From the NCBI RefSeq assembly GCF_043951855.1, contig NZ_JBINJW010000003.1, forward strand, positions 1 to 64,000: a stretch of 64,000 nucleotides of DNA, in the 5' to 3' direction. The stretch's first letter is position 1. Each line of letters opens with the position of its first letter. Of the stretch, positions 16,366 to 26,028 are shown piece after piece. The notes under the pieces were generated by a model. It was not told where the DNA came from. It did not search any database and saw only the letters and a list, made by a program, of their open reading frames with translations. The position numbers were made by a program, and so were the translations under genes. The stretch comes from Proteiniclasticum sp043951855. GTDB lineage: Bacteria; Bacillota; Clostridia; Clostridiales; Clostridiaceae.

Positions 16366-18636
16366 ATGTCGATGAAAGAACATGAAGATTATTATATGGA
16401 AATCCAGCGACTGAAAGAAACAAAAGAATACATACGCAGCATCATATCCTTAGTGGTGGAGAAAAGACTGAAATACAGGAAGGATATGCGTGAGGCCTTT
16501 TCAGAACTGGATGATATGGATAACAGTCTCAGTTATGCGAGTATTCTGCTTAACACGAAGCTTCTGGACAGTCTGGAACAGAACTTCGGTATGCTGAAAA
16601 AATCGGAAGATCATCCTTATTTCGCCCGTATGGACATCAGGCAGTCCGACAAGGACAGAGATGAAAAGATCTACATCGGTAAAATCTCCCTTTTTGACGA
16701 ATCCATGGATACCCCACTGGTTGTCGACTGGAGAGCCCCTATAGCAAGTGTGTATTATGACGGAAGGCTAGGGAAAGCACGCTATAAATCCTATGGTCAG
16801 GAGTATGAGATAGACCTTTACAGAAAGAGACAGTTCACCATTGAACAAGGAGAACTGAAACATTTCGTGGATGTGGATATTTCCATGTCGGATACTTTTC
16901 TGCAGGCGACGCTTGAAAATCATGCAAGTGACAAGCTGAAGGATATCGTGTCAACCATACAGTCCGAGCAGAATGACATCATAAGAGCAGATATACACAA
17001 ACCGCTGATTGTTCAGGGCGTTGCCGGAAGCGGCAAGACCACCATAGCGCTACATCGGATTGCCTATCTCATCTACACCTATTCTGAATCCTTCAAACCA
17101 GAGGATTTCATCATCATTGCACCGAACAATCTTTTTCTGGACTATATCTCAAGTGTACTGCCTGAACTTGGTGCGGAAGATGTGAGGCAGACTACTTTTA
17201 CTGATTTCATGCTGGATGTCATCGGTGAAAAATACCCATTGTCCGATCAGAATGGTAAACTTAGACTTCTCATAGAAAAAGGAAATCTGGGTAATTATGA
17301 TGAGGAACTCACGATCAGAGCATCTGCCTTTAAAAACAGCATGCAGATGAAGTCCATTCTGGAAGACTATGTCAACGGGATTGAAGAACACTTTATTCCG
17401 CCTGATGATTTTGAAGTGAACGAAGAAGTGATCTTCACGAAAGAATACCTGCATGATATGTTCAAAAACAGTTACGCTTATCTCCCTTTCTATAGAAGAG
17501 TCGAGCAGCTAAGCAGTTATCTGGATCGTTATGTGAAAGAAGCGGTAGATGAGATGATTGCAAAAGCAGAGCGCATCTATGACCGTAGATTGGATCGGAT
17601 CAGAAAATCCGGTATGGATCAGGAGAGCATGAAGAAAAAACTGAAAAATGCGATTGCAGATAGAGATGAAAAGATCAGGATGCTCCATAAAAGCAGAAAA
17701 AAATCCGTAAAGGACTATATCAGACGGATTGACAGGCAGGACGCTCTGTTCTTCTACAACAGGCTCATGGCAGATGAATCTGTATTAGAGAAATACACAG
17801 ATGATAATGAGGTCGTAAGATTCATCGTAGAAGATCGGATCAGCAGAATCGCTGAAAAAGAACTGGAACTGGAAGATCTGGCACCTGTTGCTTACCTTCA
17901 CAATAAACTGTATGGTATCAGTAAATCTGCAAGAGTGAAGTATGCAGTCATCGATGAGGCACAGGATTTCAGCGATTTTCAGTTTTTCGTGTTAAGAGAA
18001 ATTCTCAATACCGACAGGTTTACGATTCTTGGGGATCTTTCTCAAGGGATCCATATGTATCGTGCGATCAAAGACTGGTCCTATCTTCAGCAATCGGTTT
18101 TCAAAGAAGAAGTGAACTACCTCACTCTTCTTCAGAGCTATCGTACAACCATAGAAATCATGAACGCTGCAAACGGGGTGCTCAAGAAAGCTCCGATCAA
18201 AGACCTGGCCCTGGCGAACCCTGTGGTTCGTCATGGCAAGAAACCGGAGGTCATCATGCACAGTGATGCGACAAACCTTGTGGAAGGGATTCTTGCCACT
18301 GTTGATACATGGCTTCAGGAGGAATTTACCACAATAGCCGTCATAACAAAATCAGGTGAAGATGCCAAAGCGATTCATAGCGCGCTTATGGAGCATGACA
18401 GATATGCCATAGGACTCATTGAAGAAAAAGCGGCTCACTTTGAAGAGAGAATTGTAGTGCTGCCCGCACATCTTGCAAAGGGACTGGAATTTGATGCAGT
18501 CATCACAGCAAATCTGAATGATTCCTTCGAGCGAAGCGCATTGGATGGGAAGCTTCTTTATGTGGCAATGACGAGAGCAATGCACAGATTGTCCGTGCAG
18601 TTCATTTCCGGGAACAACTGCTATTTTTCAGAGTAA
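16366..18636 (+). CDS. helD: RNA polymerase recycling ATPase HelD (UvrD-like)
   Basis: A superfamily 1 motor that releases stalled RNA polymerase from nucleic acid. The 756-residue product fits HelD: a charged N-terminal coiled-coil arm, the HelD domain MDTPLVVDWRAPIASVYYD, Walker A GVAGSGKTTIALHRIAYL (about residue 217), a long insertion (about 330-480) with coiled coil, VIDEAQDFSDFQ (Walker B) and the terminal motif LYVAMTRAMHRL. I start at ATG 16366, 5 nt after AGGGTGA; GTG 16357 and ATG 16372 are alternatives. Monocistronic. Confidence 0.9.
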   Translation: MSMKEHEDYYMEIQRLKETKEYIRSIISLVVEKRLKYRKDMREAFSELDDMDNSLSYASILLNTKLLDSLEQNFGMLKKSEDHPYFARMDIRQSDKDRDEKIYIGKISLFDESMDTPLVVDWRAPIASVYYDGRLGKARYKSYGQEYEIDLYRKRQFTIEQGELKHFVDVDISMSDTFLQATLENHASDKLKDIVSTIQSEQNDIIRADIHKPLIVQGVAGSGKTTIALHRIAYLIYTYSESFKPEDFIIIAPNNLFLDYISSVLPELGAEDVRQTTFTDFMLDVIGEKYPLSDQNGKLRLLIEKGNLGNYDEELTIRASAFKNSMQMKSILEDYVNGIEEHFIPPDDFEVNEEVIFTKEYLHDMFKNSYAYLPFYRRVEQLSSYLDRYVKEAVDEMIAKAERIYDRRLDRIRKSGMDQESMKKKLKNAIADRDEKIRMLHKSRKKSVKDYIRRIDRQDALFFYNRLMADESVLEKYTDDNEVVRFIVEDRISRIAEKELELEDLAPVAYLHNKLYGISKSARVKYAVIDEAQDFSDFQFFVLREILNTDRFTILGDLSQGIHMYRAIKDWSYLQQSVFKEEVNYLTLLQSYRTTIEIMNAANGVLKKAPIKDLALANPVVRHGKKPEVIMHSDATNLVEGILATVDTWLQEEFTTIAVITKSGEDAKAIHSALMEHDRYAIGLIEEKAAHFEERIVVLPAHLAKGLEFDAVITANLNDSFERSALDGKLLYVAMTRAMHRLSVQFISGNNCYFSE

Positions 18637-18660
18637 GAATACGAAGAAATGCAATATAAT

Positions 18661-18695
18661 AAGGTGTCAGATTAAACGTTAATCTGGCACCTTTT
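18661..18695. terminator. Bidirectional terminator between helD and the GNAT gene
   Basis: A 15-bp stem (18661-18675 with 18679-18693, one G-T pair), loop ACG, with T-runs on both strands. Confidence 0.85.
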
Positions 18696-18708
18696 CATTT
18701 TATGATAA

Positions 18709-19212
18709 TCAGTCAATATTAATTTCGGTAACAGTAGTCAGAGGGACTTCGATAAAACCCAGGGACTCGTATAATCTGACTGCACTGCTGTTTTCGACAG
18801 TAACGTAGAGATACAAGGAGTGGTAGCCCATCTTATAGAGCTCATAGGCTGATTTGGAGATTAAAAGCGTAGCATACCCAAGGCGCTGATCCGTTTTCCT
18901 TGTGAATGTATAGGTGATGGTTGGTTCACCTCGATAGAGGCAGACAAGCACACCTGCTCTTACAACATCTTCTTCCATGAGAAGAAAAGAGGCTTCCTCC
19001 ATGAGAGGACCATAAGAACCTTTATAAACACGTTTCAGTTCGTCGAGTGTCTGCTCCAGATCTTCCCCTTCGTAATCGATGGTATCCCGATAGGCATCAA
19101 GCACGGCTTCCGCCATGGCGTAAAGATGTTTTTTCTGGGCTGGGACAAAGGTCATCGGAAACTCTCTGTTTTCATCACCTAACCTGAGACTCATACGGAT
19201 TCTCTTTGGCAT
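18709..19212 (-). CDS. GNAT-family N-acetyltransferase
   Basis: A 167-residue acetyl-CoA-dependent transferase. The C-terminal half shows the GNAT core: the QRLGYATLLISKSAYELYKMGY region corresponds to the acetyl-CoA pyrophosphate loop (Q/R-x-x-G-x-A/G), and LYVTVENSSAVRLYESLGF is the classic final strand-helix. The substrate cannot be predicted. I prefer the ATG at 19212 because a GGGGG SD precedes it by 7 nt; a GTG three codons upstream would overlap the SD. Confidence 0.85.
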   Translation of the reverse strand: MPKRIRMSLRLGDENREFPMTFVPAQKKHLYAMAEAVLDAYRDTIDYEGEDLEQTLDELKRVYKGSYGPLMEEASFLLMEEDVVRAGVLVCLYRGEPTITYTFTRKTDQRLGYATLLISKSAYELYKMGYHSLYLYVTVENSSAVRLYESLGFIEVPLTTVTEINID

Positions 19213-19322
19213 TACGTACACCCCCTACGAATATTCTACTACATTTTGAATCGGATTGCGTTGTATTGTCAAAATATTTCAGCTAAACTTTAAGGTAAGA
19301 AATGAAAGGAGCACTATTATAG

Positions 19323-20474
19323 ATGAAAATTCTTCACGTAGCGGATCTACACATAGGAAGGTACTTTAACGGCATGTCTCTTCTGGAGGAGCAGAAGAAA
19401 ATGCTGAAAGAGATTATTGAAGTCATCAGACAGGAAGAGCCGGATGTGGTTGTCATAGCCGGCGATATTTATGATAGATCGATCCCAAGAGAAGATGCGG
19501 TGAAAGTAAATGATTGGTTTCTCACTGAACTTGTAAGACTTGGGAAGAGAAATATTCTGATTACCGGAAATCATGACTCTCATGAACGGGTAGGGTTTTT
19601 AAGTTCTCTTCTGGAAGACAAAGGGCTCACCGTGGAAAATAATGTGAGAAGGCCACTAAGATGCATCACCCTGAAAGATGCGTTCGGACCAGTGGAATTC
19701 TATCTTTTTCCATATCGGGATACAGCAAACCTGAAAACCATCTATGAGCTGGAAAGCTTCAGAGATGATACTTTGGTTTATGAACGGATCTTCAAGGAGA
19801 GCATTAAGAAGAATCAGAACCGGAAAGTGCTTGTCTACCATGGGTTTGTGGCAGGATCAGGCAGGGAAGAAGTGACGGAGAGTGAATCGGAGAGAATCAT
19901 ATCTGTAGGCGGACATGATTTCATCAGGACAACGGTCTTTGAACCGTTCCATTATGTCGCATTAGGGCACCTTCACAAGCCCCAATGGGTCGTGGAAGGC
20001 AAGATAAGGTATGCAGGGTCACCTATGAAATACTCCTTTTCCGAAGAAAATCATAAGAAAAGCATCACGGTCATCGAACTGGATGAAAAAGGGAACGTGA
20101 CGCTCAAAGAGGTGCCGCTGAAACCGGTCAAGGATGTGGTGACCATCGAAGGAACCTTCAATGAAATCATGAACATGGATTATGAAGGGAATAATGAAGA
20201 TTATATCAGGGTGATTCTGAAGGATAAAGAGGAGATTCTGGAACCGATGATGCGGCTTCGCACAAAATTTCCGAACATTCTGGAGCTCCAGAGAGAACGG
20301 GACCAGAAAGAAATCCTGAACGAATATGCGGACTACAGCATCATACAGAAGAAAGACATGACAAAGCTTTTCAGGGATTTCTACAAACTGAAAAACGACA
20401 GAGAAATCGAAGAGACGAATCTTGATATCATCAGAGAACTGGTGGAAGAAGTGGAAGGGGGAAGTGTGCTATGA
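19323..20474 (+). CDS. sbcD: Nuclease SbcCD subunit D
   Basis: The Mre11-type nuclease that opens DNA hairpins and trims blocked ends together with SbcC. The 383-residue protein contains all metallophosphoesterase motifs in order: ADLHIGR, AGDIYDR, GNHDSHE, VYHGFV and ALGHLHKPQ. The ATG follows AAAGGAGC. It overlaps sbcC by 4 nt (ATGA), which indicates translational coupling. Length and motifs are standard. Confidence 0.94.
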   Translation: MKILHVADLHIGRYFNGMSLLEEQKKMLKEIIEVIRQEEPDVVVIAGDIYDRSIPREDAVKVNDWFLTELVRLGKRNILITGNHDSHERVGFLSSLLEDKGLTVENNVRRPLRCITLKDAFGPVEFYLFPYRDTANLKTIYELESFRDDTLVYERIFKESIKKNQNRKVLVYHGFVAGSGREEVTESESERIISVGGHDFIRTTVFEPFHYVALGHLHKPQWVVEGKIRYAGSPMKYSFSEENHKKSITVIELDEKGNVTLKEVPLKPVKDVVTIEGTFNEIMNMDYEGNNEDYIRVILKDKEEILEPMMRLRTKFPNILELQRERDQKEILNEYADYSIIQKKDMTKLFRDFYKLKNDREIEETNLDIIRELVEEVEGGSVL

Positions 20475-23400
20475 AACCACTGGATTTAACCATGAAGTCC
20501 TTTCTGGGATTCAAGGAGAGTACAGCTGTGGACTTCAGACCCTTATATGAGGATAAGATCTTTCTGGTGACAGGCCCCACTGGGGCGGGTAAAACATCCA
20601 TCTTCGATGCGATCTGCTACGCGCTCTACGGGGAGGGAAGCGGTTCCACCAGAACCAAAGCGAAATGCTTCAGAAGCCAGCTGGCTGATGACAAAGAGGA
20701 TATGGAAGTCTCTCTTTCCTTTGAAGTCAAAGGAGAGCTGTATCATGTCAGACGTGTTGAAACGCCGAAGGGGGTCAATAAAGCCTACTTCTACAGAGAA
20801 AGCGATCCGGAGAAGATGCTGGTGAAAATAAAAGAAGTCAACCAGGAAATCGAAGGGATCATCGGTCTGAACCTGGACCAGTTCAAGAAAATCGTCATGA
20901 TACCACAGGGAGAGTTCCGAGAATTTCTCACTGCCGGAACAAAGGATAAATCGGAAATTCTGAAAAAACTGTTTTCAACGGAGCAGTATGAAAGACTTCA
21001 GTGGCGGATCAAGGAGAAATTTGATGACACCAGATCCATCGACAAGACTCTTGTTCTGAAGTTCAATGAAATACTCAAAGAAGCAGGTATGGAAGGTCAG
21101 GACATCGAAATGGGACCGGATGCTCTTCTTGAAAGTCTTCAGGCAGCAGAAGAAGAGACGGAGAATCTGGAGAAGGAAATTGAGGTTCTCGAAAAGAAAG
21201 GCAAAGAGATTGAAAAAGAGATAGCCGACTCTGAAAAAAATAATAGTGAGTTAGCCGTTTTCCAGAAAGCTTCTGACGAATACGACAGATACAGAGGCCT
21301 GAAAAGAGTTTATGAAGAGAAAGACAAGGAGCTGAAGCTTCTGAGAAAAATATCAGCCATAACGCATACGGAAAAGCAGCTGGCGGATAAGGAGAAGGAT
21401 ATCAGAAAGCTTCAGTCAGATCTGAAAGTTCTGGAAGAGGACAGGAAAAAGGTCATCGGCTATATGGACCGTTGCAGAAAGTCGCTCCACGATGCCACGG
21501 AAGAAGCCAAGGAACTGGACGAGAAGAAAACAGAGAAAAACAGACTGCAGAATCTGCTTGTCAGATCAAAAAGGCTGGGGGAAGCTCATGCAACCCTGAA
21601 TGAGCTGAGATTGAAAGGACAGGAGATTGAGAAGAAGTTAAGCCATCTCAGAAAGAAGGAGACAGAGCTCAAAGGGTATATGGAAGAGGAGCATGATGCA
21701 TCCGGAGAACTTCAGGAAGCGAAAGTGAAGCAGATGGAGCTGAAACTGAAGCTTCAGGAATCGAATTCAAGACTGAAGACACTTGTGACTTTATTCAACA
21801 AAGCGCAGAAAAGAGATGAAATAGAATCCAATATCAGGCTTTTCAGGAAAGAAGAAGAGAACATCGCGAGAAACATTGAAGTGGCTACAAATGCCTATGA
21901 GCACGAGCTTGCAAAGAGAAATGAGAATTATGCCCATATTCTTCGCTCTCAGCTTCATGACAATGAACCCTGTCCGGTATGCGGTTCTTATGAACACCCT
22001 TCTGCGACAAAAGAGGCAAGGAGTTTTGATGAGGAGCTCATCAGCACGCTGGAAGAAAAGAAGAAGTTGCTCGAAAAATCATTACAGGAGAAAAAATCGG
22101 ATATTCGTAACGGAATCCGTCATTATGAGGATCTTGCTGAGGAAATCATAGTGCTAGGAGACGAAAGCGAAATCAGCATCTTCAAAGTGGATGATCTGAG
22201 AATTGTCGGAGGGGATGAGAAGGAAAAGTACAGAAGGCTGGAAAACAAGCTCGCTGAAAACATGACCATCGTCAACAAGTACACAACAAAGCTCGATGGA
22301 ATACAGGTTCGTTCGGAGCTCTGCAGAAAAGAACTGGCAGTCATGGATGATCTCATGAAAGTCTATGATGAGAACAACGCGAGACTGCATGATCTTCAAG
22401 GGGAAATCAGGTCTCTCATGACGGATGGTGTGCCTAAGGAATCTCTGGGTCTCATACATCAGATCAAAGAAATCGACAGGATCATTGAAGAAATCAGCAA
22501 ACGCCTGGATGAGGCGAAAAAGAATTTCGAGGAATGTCAGAATCAGGATCAGAATCTCAGGGGACAGGAAAGTGCATTGAATCAGACGCTGATTTCCTCT
22601 CTGGAGGCTGCGAAATCCTTAAAGGATCAGTTTTTCACAAGTCTTCTGGAAGCGGATGTGACTAGAGATGCCTATGAGATGAACAAACATAAAGTGCCGG
22701 ATACGGATTCCATTGAAGAGGAAATCACTACGTTCTTTAAAGGATACAACGCAGTGAAAGGGGTATACGAGAGTCTCCGTGAACATGGCGAATCGCTGCG
22801 TTTCAAGGAAGTGGACCCCTTGAAGAGCAGGCTTGATGAATCCATGAAGGAACTGAAGGAGAAAAATCAGCAGTATAAGGAAAAAGAGATTCTGGTTTAT
22901 AACCTGAAGCGTTCTCATGTAAGGCTCGGCGAAATCCATGAAAGCTATCTTCTGAATCAGAAGAATCTCACAGTTCTTCAGGACCTGTATGATACTGCGA
23001 ATTTAGGCATGGGGTTTGAAACTTTTGTTCAATCCTACTACTTCGAAGGGATTCTTCTAAGAGCGAATGAAAGACTGAGAAAAATGTCTGAAGGACGCTA
23101 TAAGCTCAAGAGAAGAAATGAAACAGAGAACAGGAGAGAGAAAATCGGGCTTGGCCTGGATGTGTTTGATGAGTATACTGGTAGAGAAAGGGATGTGCAG
23201 TCCTTGTCTGGCGGAGAGAGCTTCAAAGCATCACTTTCGTTAGCTCTGGGTCTGTCAGATTTCATAGAGAGTCATAAGGGCAGTGTGAATCTGGAAACCA
23301 TATTCATCGATGAAGGGTTTGGCTCATTGGACCAGGACTCCCTGGACAATGCGCTTGAAAGTCTCATGGAGCTGAATGTGTCTGGCCGAATCGTGGGAAT

Positions 23401-23503
23401 CATTTCCCATGTGACAGAGCTGAAGGATCGTATACCAGGGAAAATAGAAGTGAAGTCCATTCCTGGAAAGGGAAGCACCATAAAAGTGAACGGAGGAATA
23501 TAA
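20471..23503 (+). CDS. sbcC: Nuclease SbcCD subunit C (Rad50-like ATPase)
   Basis: A 1010-residue SMC-like ATPase that dimerises through a zinc hook and gates the SbcD nuclease. Walker A GPTGAGKTSIFDAICYALYG is at about residues 35-54, a long charged coiled coil covers about 180-880, the zinc hook CPVC is near residue 498, and the C-terminal lobe has LSGGESFKASLSLALGL and Walker B FIDEGFGSLD. The first codons overlap sbcD. The stop overlaps the next start by one base. Confidence 0.94.
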   Translation: MKPLDLTMKSFLGFKESTAVDFRPLYEDKIFLVTGPTGAGKTSIFDAICYALYGEGSGSTRTKAKCFRSQLADDKEDMEVSLSFEVKGELYHVRRVETPKGVNKAYFYRESDPEKMLVKIKEVNQEIEGIIGLNLDQFKKIVMIPQGEFREFLTAGTKDKSEILKKLFSTEQYERLQWRIKEKFDDTRSIDKTLVLKFNEILKEAGMEGQDIEMGPDALLESLQAAEEETENLEKEIEVLEKKGKEIEKEIADSEKNNSELAVFQKASDEYDRYRGLKRVYEEKDKELKLLRKISAITHTEKQLADKEKDIRKLQSDLKVLEEDRKKVIGYMDRCRKSLHDATEEAKELDEKKTEKNRLQNLLVRSKRLGEAHATLNELRLKGQEIEKKLSHLRKKETELKGYMEEEHDASGELQEAKVKQMELKLKLQESNSRLKTLVTLFNKAQKRDEIESNIRLFRKEEENIARNIEVATNAYEHELAKRNENYAHILRSQLHDNEPCPVCGSYEHPSATKEARSFDEELISTLEEKKKLLEKSLQEKKSDIRNGIRHYEDLAEEIIVLGDESEISIFKVDDLRIVGGDEKEKYRRLENKLAENMTIVNKYTTKLDGIQVRSELCRKELAVMDDLMKVYDENNARLHDLQGEIRSLMTDGVPKESLGLIHQIKEIDRIIEEISKRLDEAKKNFEECQNQDQNLRGQESALNQTLISSLEAAKSLKDQFFTSLLEADVTRDAYEMNKHKVPDTDSIEEEITTFFKGYNAVKGVYESLREHGESLRFKEVDPLKSRLDESMKELKEKNQQYKEKEILVYNLKRSHVRLGEIHESYLLNQKNLTVLQDLYDTANLGMGFETFVQSYYFEGILLRANERLRKMSEGRYKLKRRNETENRREKIGLGLDVFDEYTGRERDVQSLSGGESFKASLSLALGLSDFIESHKGSVNLETIFIDEGFGSLDQDSLDNALESLMELNVSGRIVGIISHVTELKDRIPGKIEVKSIPGKGSTIKVNGGI

Positions 23504-23850
23504 TGCAGATTGTTTGTTACCGAAAATGCGGGACCTGTGTCAAAGCGAAGAAATTTCTCATGGCGCATAATCTGGAGTTCGACTATAGAGAAATTACGGA
23601 AGAGCAGCTGAGTTATGAGGAACTGAAAGAAATTCATGAAAAGAGCGGTCTGCCGATCAAAAGACTGCTCAATACCAGCGGGACTGTCTACAGAGATCTT
23701 GAGATGAAGGAAAAAGTGAAAAGTTATTCTGATGATGAGATTCTCAGACTTCTTTCTCAACATCCGATGCTGGTGAAGAGACCCGTCCTTTTGAAGGATG
23801 ACCTTGTTCTGATCGGGTTCAGGGAAGATGAGTGGAATCAGCTGATTTAG
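23503..23850 (+). CDS. ArsC/Spx-family thioredoxin-fold protein
   Basis: A 115-residue protein with the ArsC/Spx fold. Near the N-terminus it has CGTC (a CXXC redox pair, C8/C11 region of CYRKCGTCVKAKKF), and later KRLLNTSG, VKRPVLLKDD and LIGFRED, which match the YffB/Spx branch. It could be a redox-sensing RNA polymerase regulator (Spx/MgsR type) or a reductase of unknown substrate; no arsenic genes are nearby. The start overlaps the sbcC stop (TAATG), so it belongs to the sbcDC operon. Confidence 0.8.
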   Translation: MQIVCYRKCGTCVKAKKFLMAHNLEFDYREITEEQLSYEELKEIHEKSGLPIKRLLNTSGTVYRDLEMKEKVKSYSDDEILRLLSQHPMLVKRPVLLKDDLVLIGFREDEWNQLI

Positions 23851-23886
23851 TCAAAGGGTATTATGAAAATAGGTAGGGGGAACAAA

Positions 23887-23991
23887 ATGCCGAAAAACAG
23901 GAAAGAGAAAAATGCGCTTTATTGGAAGATTGGAGTAGTTTCTATCGTTTTATCGATCATATTTTTTGTGATTGCTGCTCTGCTGCCTTAA
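23887..23991 (+). CDS. Small single-pass membrane protein (34 aa)
   Basis: A strong SD (AGGGGGAAC) precedes an ATG for a 34-residue peptide: a basic, polar N-terminus (MPKNRKEKNALYW) followed by one hydrophobic segment of about 18 residues ending LLP. The topology predicts an inner-membrane miniprotein with N-in orientation. I recognise no family. It sits 36 nt after the ArsC/Spx-like gene and just before the operon terminator, which supports its being translated. Confidence 0.5.
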   Translation: MPKNRKEKNALYWKIGVVSIVLSIIFFVIAALLP

Positions 23992-24027
23992 CTCTCTTTG
24001 AAATGTCACTATAAGCGCTGCTGGATT

Positions 24028-24067
24028 AGCGGACCGGAGAAACTTGATATTCTCCGATCCGCTTTTT
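24028..24067 (+). terminator. Terminator of the sbcDC operon
   Basis: A 14-bp stem with one mismatch (24028-24041 with 24049-24062), followed by five T. Confidence 0.82.
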
Positions 24068-24104
24068 AAACGGATATGTGGATTCATATCAGTGCAAGGT
24101 GTAT

Positions 24105-24110
24105 TATAAT
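24105..24110 (+). promoter_or_regulatory. -10 box upstream of the DUF3784-type gene
   Basis: Perfect TATAAT 50 nt before the GTG start; the hexamer 17 nt upstream (ATTCAT) is a poor -35. Confidence 0.35.
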
Positions 24111-24159
24111 AATATAAATATAAGTACATACATGTATTTCAAGTAAGGAGGCCTCTATT

Positions 24160-24894
24160 GTGTTTTATGTGATATTCGGTGGAATCATGCTGATTCTGGG
24201 ACTCCTTGTCCATAAGGCGAAGCTGCATTTCCTCATTTCGGGCTATAACACCTATTCCAGGGAGAAACAGGAGAACGTGGATGTGGAGTCCACAGCGAAA
24301 CTGATCGGTTACTATGGATATGCAAATGCTGCCGTTTTCTTTGCTGCAGGGGGGCTGGGCTACTTCGATGTGAAGGTTGGTCTGATTCCACCCATCGTCT
24401 TCATGATGATCTCCACGATGATTCTACTCTGGAAAATACAGAAATATGATCGCAACGTATTTGATGAGGATGGGCAGATGAAAAAGAGCAGTAAAGTACA
24501 GCTTTTTCTGGTACTACTCATATTAGGTGGCACATTCCTGTTCGTCGGGTACATGATGTTCGCATCTTCAAGAGACACCAGTGTTCTCATGGATGAACAG
24601 GGGATTGAAATTGAAGGGATGTATGGAGACGCCTATGAATGGGCTTCCATGGAAGGGCTTGCCTTGCTTTCGGAGCTTCCGGATATCAGGATGAGAACCA
24701 ATGGGTCAGCCATCGGTTCGAAGCTGAGAGGGCATTTCAGAATGGAGGAGTACGGGTCGGTGAAGCTGTTCATGGATGCATCGGTATCTCCATTCATCTA
24801 TTTTGAAGTGGAGGGGAAACCGGTGATCTTCAATCTTGGAGATGAGGAGAAGACAGAAGAGTTTTTTCAAAAGATGAATGAAATGATGCCATAG
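24160..24894 (+). CDS. DUF3784-type membrane protein with PH-like C-terminal domain
   Basis: A 244-residue protein with a GTG start 8 nt after AAGGAGG. The N-terminal third resembles DUF3784: a first membrane helix, then LISGYNTYSREKQ and two more helices (about 50-90). A fourth helix (about 112-130) leads to a soluble C-terminal domain (about 140-244) that resembles bacterial PH-type domains. The molecular function is unknown. The next gene starts about 35 nt downstream in the same direction. Confidence 0.65.
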   Translation: MFYVIFGGIMLILGLLVHKAKLHFLISGYNTYSREKQENVDVESTAKLIGYYGYANAAVFFAAGGLGYFDVKVGLIPPIVFMMISTMILLWKIQKYDRNVFDEDGQMKKSSKVQLFLVLLILGGTFLFVGYMMFASSRDTSVLMDEQGIEIEGMYGDAYEWASMEGLALLSELPDIRMRTNGSAIGSKLRGHFRMEEYGSVKLFMDASVSPFIYFEVEGKPVIFNLGDEEKTEEFFQKMNEMMP

Positions 24895-24929
24895 AAATGT
24901 TTTAACTGTAGTAGAGAGGGGGAATGGAA

Positions 24930-26015
24930 ATGACAGATATGAAAATGATGGAGCAATTATCCAATGCGTTCGGTCCGGGAGGATTCGAAGAAGATGTGGT
25001 AAGGGTTGTCAAGGAGTATGCAGATGACTTTAAGGTGACCATGGATGCTATGAACAATGTCTATATCAGCCTTAAAGGGAATACGGGAGATCGGCCTGTG
25101 ATCATGCTGGATGCACACCTGGATGAGGTGGGCTTCATGGTGCAGACCATAGATGCCAAAGGCCTTCTTAGCATCGTTCCTCTGGGAGGATGGATCACCA
25201 CAAATATTCCTGCCCATAGCATGATCATCAAGAACAGAAAGGGTGAATATGTGAAAGGCATAGTAGTCTCAAAACCGCCGCATTTCATGACAGCGGAGGA
25301 GAAGGAAAGCGGTAAAATTCATATGGAAAATCTTCGCATTGATGTGGGGTGCACCAGCAGAGAAGAAGTGGTGGAGCTTTTCGGCATTCAGACCGGCGAT
25401 CCTGTGGTACCCGATGTATCCTTCCATCATAATGGCAGGAACGGTGTGATGTCCGGGAAGGCCTTTGACAACAGAATCGGATGTCTTGCCGTAATCGAGA
25501 CCATGAAGAAACTGGATGGACAGAACCTGCCCTTTGATGTCATCGGCGCATTGGCAGCCCAGGAAGAGGTGGGAACAAGAGGAGCGCAGGTTACAACAGA
25601 GGTGGTGAAACCTGATTTTGCCATTGTTTTTGAAGGGTCTCCGGCGGATGATATGTATTATGATGAATACAGTGCGCAAGGAGTGCTCAAGAAAGGTGTA
25701 CAGATCAGACATATGGACCAGAGTTATGTGAGTCATGCGGGATTTATCCATCTGGCGCAGAAAATCGGCGAGGAGAAGAAGATCAGATACCAGAGTGCCG
25801 TAAGAAGAGGTGGAGGAACCAACGCAGGAAAGATTCATCTAGGGCATAAAGCGATACCGGTTCTGGTTTTAGGCATTCCTTCCAGATATGTTCATACCCA
25901 CTATTCCTACGCAGCGCTGGAGGATGTGGAGTCAGCTGTTTCCTTAGCATTTGAAACGCTCCTGGCCATGAACCAGGAGACGATGGATACGCTTCTCAAG
26001 AAGAACTTCCTGTAA
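24930..26015 (+). CDS. M42-family metallo-aminopeptidase
   Basis: A cytosolic dimetal aminopeptidase of the FrvX/glutamyl aminopeptidase type. The 361-residue protein shows the M42 metal and catalytic motifs: DAHLDEVGFMV, KAFDNRIG, AAQEEVGTRGAQ, and a C-terminal THYSYA containing the last metal histidine. Such enzymes form tetrahedral dodecamers that trim peptides, which suits an amino-acid fermenter. ATG 24930 is 7 nt after GGGGG; the ATG two codons upstream (24924) abuts the SD and is less likely. Confidence 0.9.
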   Translation: MTDMKMMEQLSNAFGPGGFEEDVVRVVKEYADDFKVTMDAMNNVYISLKGNTGDRPVIMLDAHLDEVGFMVQTIDAKGLLSIVPLGGWITTNIPAHSMIIKNRKGEYVKGIVVSKPPHFMTAEEKESGKIHMENLRIDVGCTSREEVVELFGIQTGDPVVPDVSFHHNGRNGVMSGKAFDNRIGCLAVIETMKKLDGQNLPFDVIGALAAQEEVGTRGAQVTTEVVKPDFAIVFEGSPADDMYYDEYSAQGVLKKGVQIRHMDQSYVSHAGFIHLAQKIGEEKKIRYQSAVRRGGGTNAGKIHLGHKAIPVLVLGIPSRYVHTHYSYAALEDVESAVSLAFETLLAMNQETMDTLLKKNFL

Positions 26016-26028
26016 GGAGGAATTTTGC

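Noticed and set aside
25269..25838. Minus-strand frame (189 codons) within the M42 peptidase
   Set aside because: Antisense of a complete enzyme with all catalytic motifs; no independent signals.
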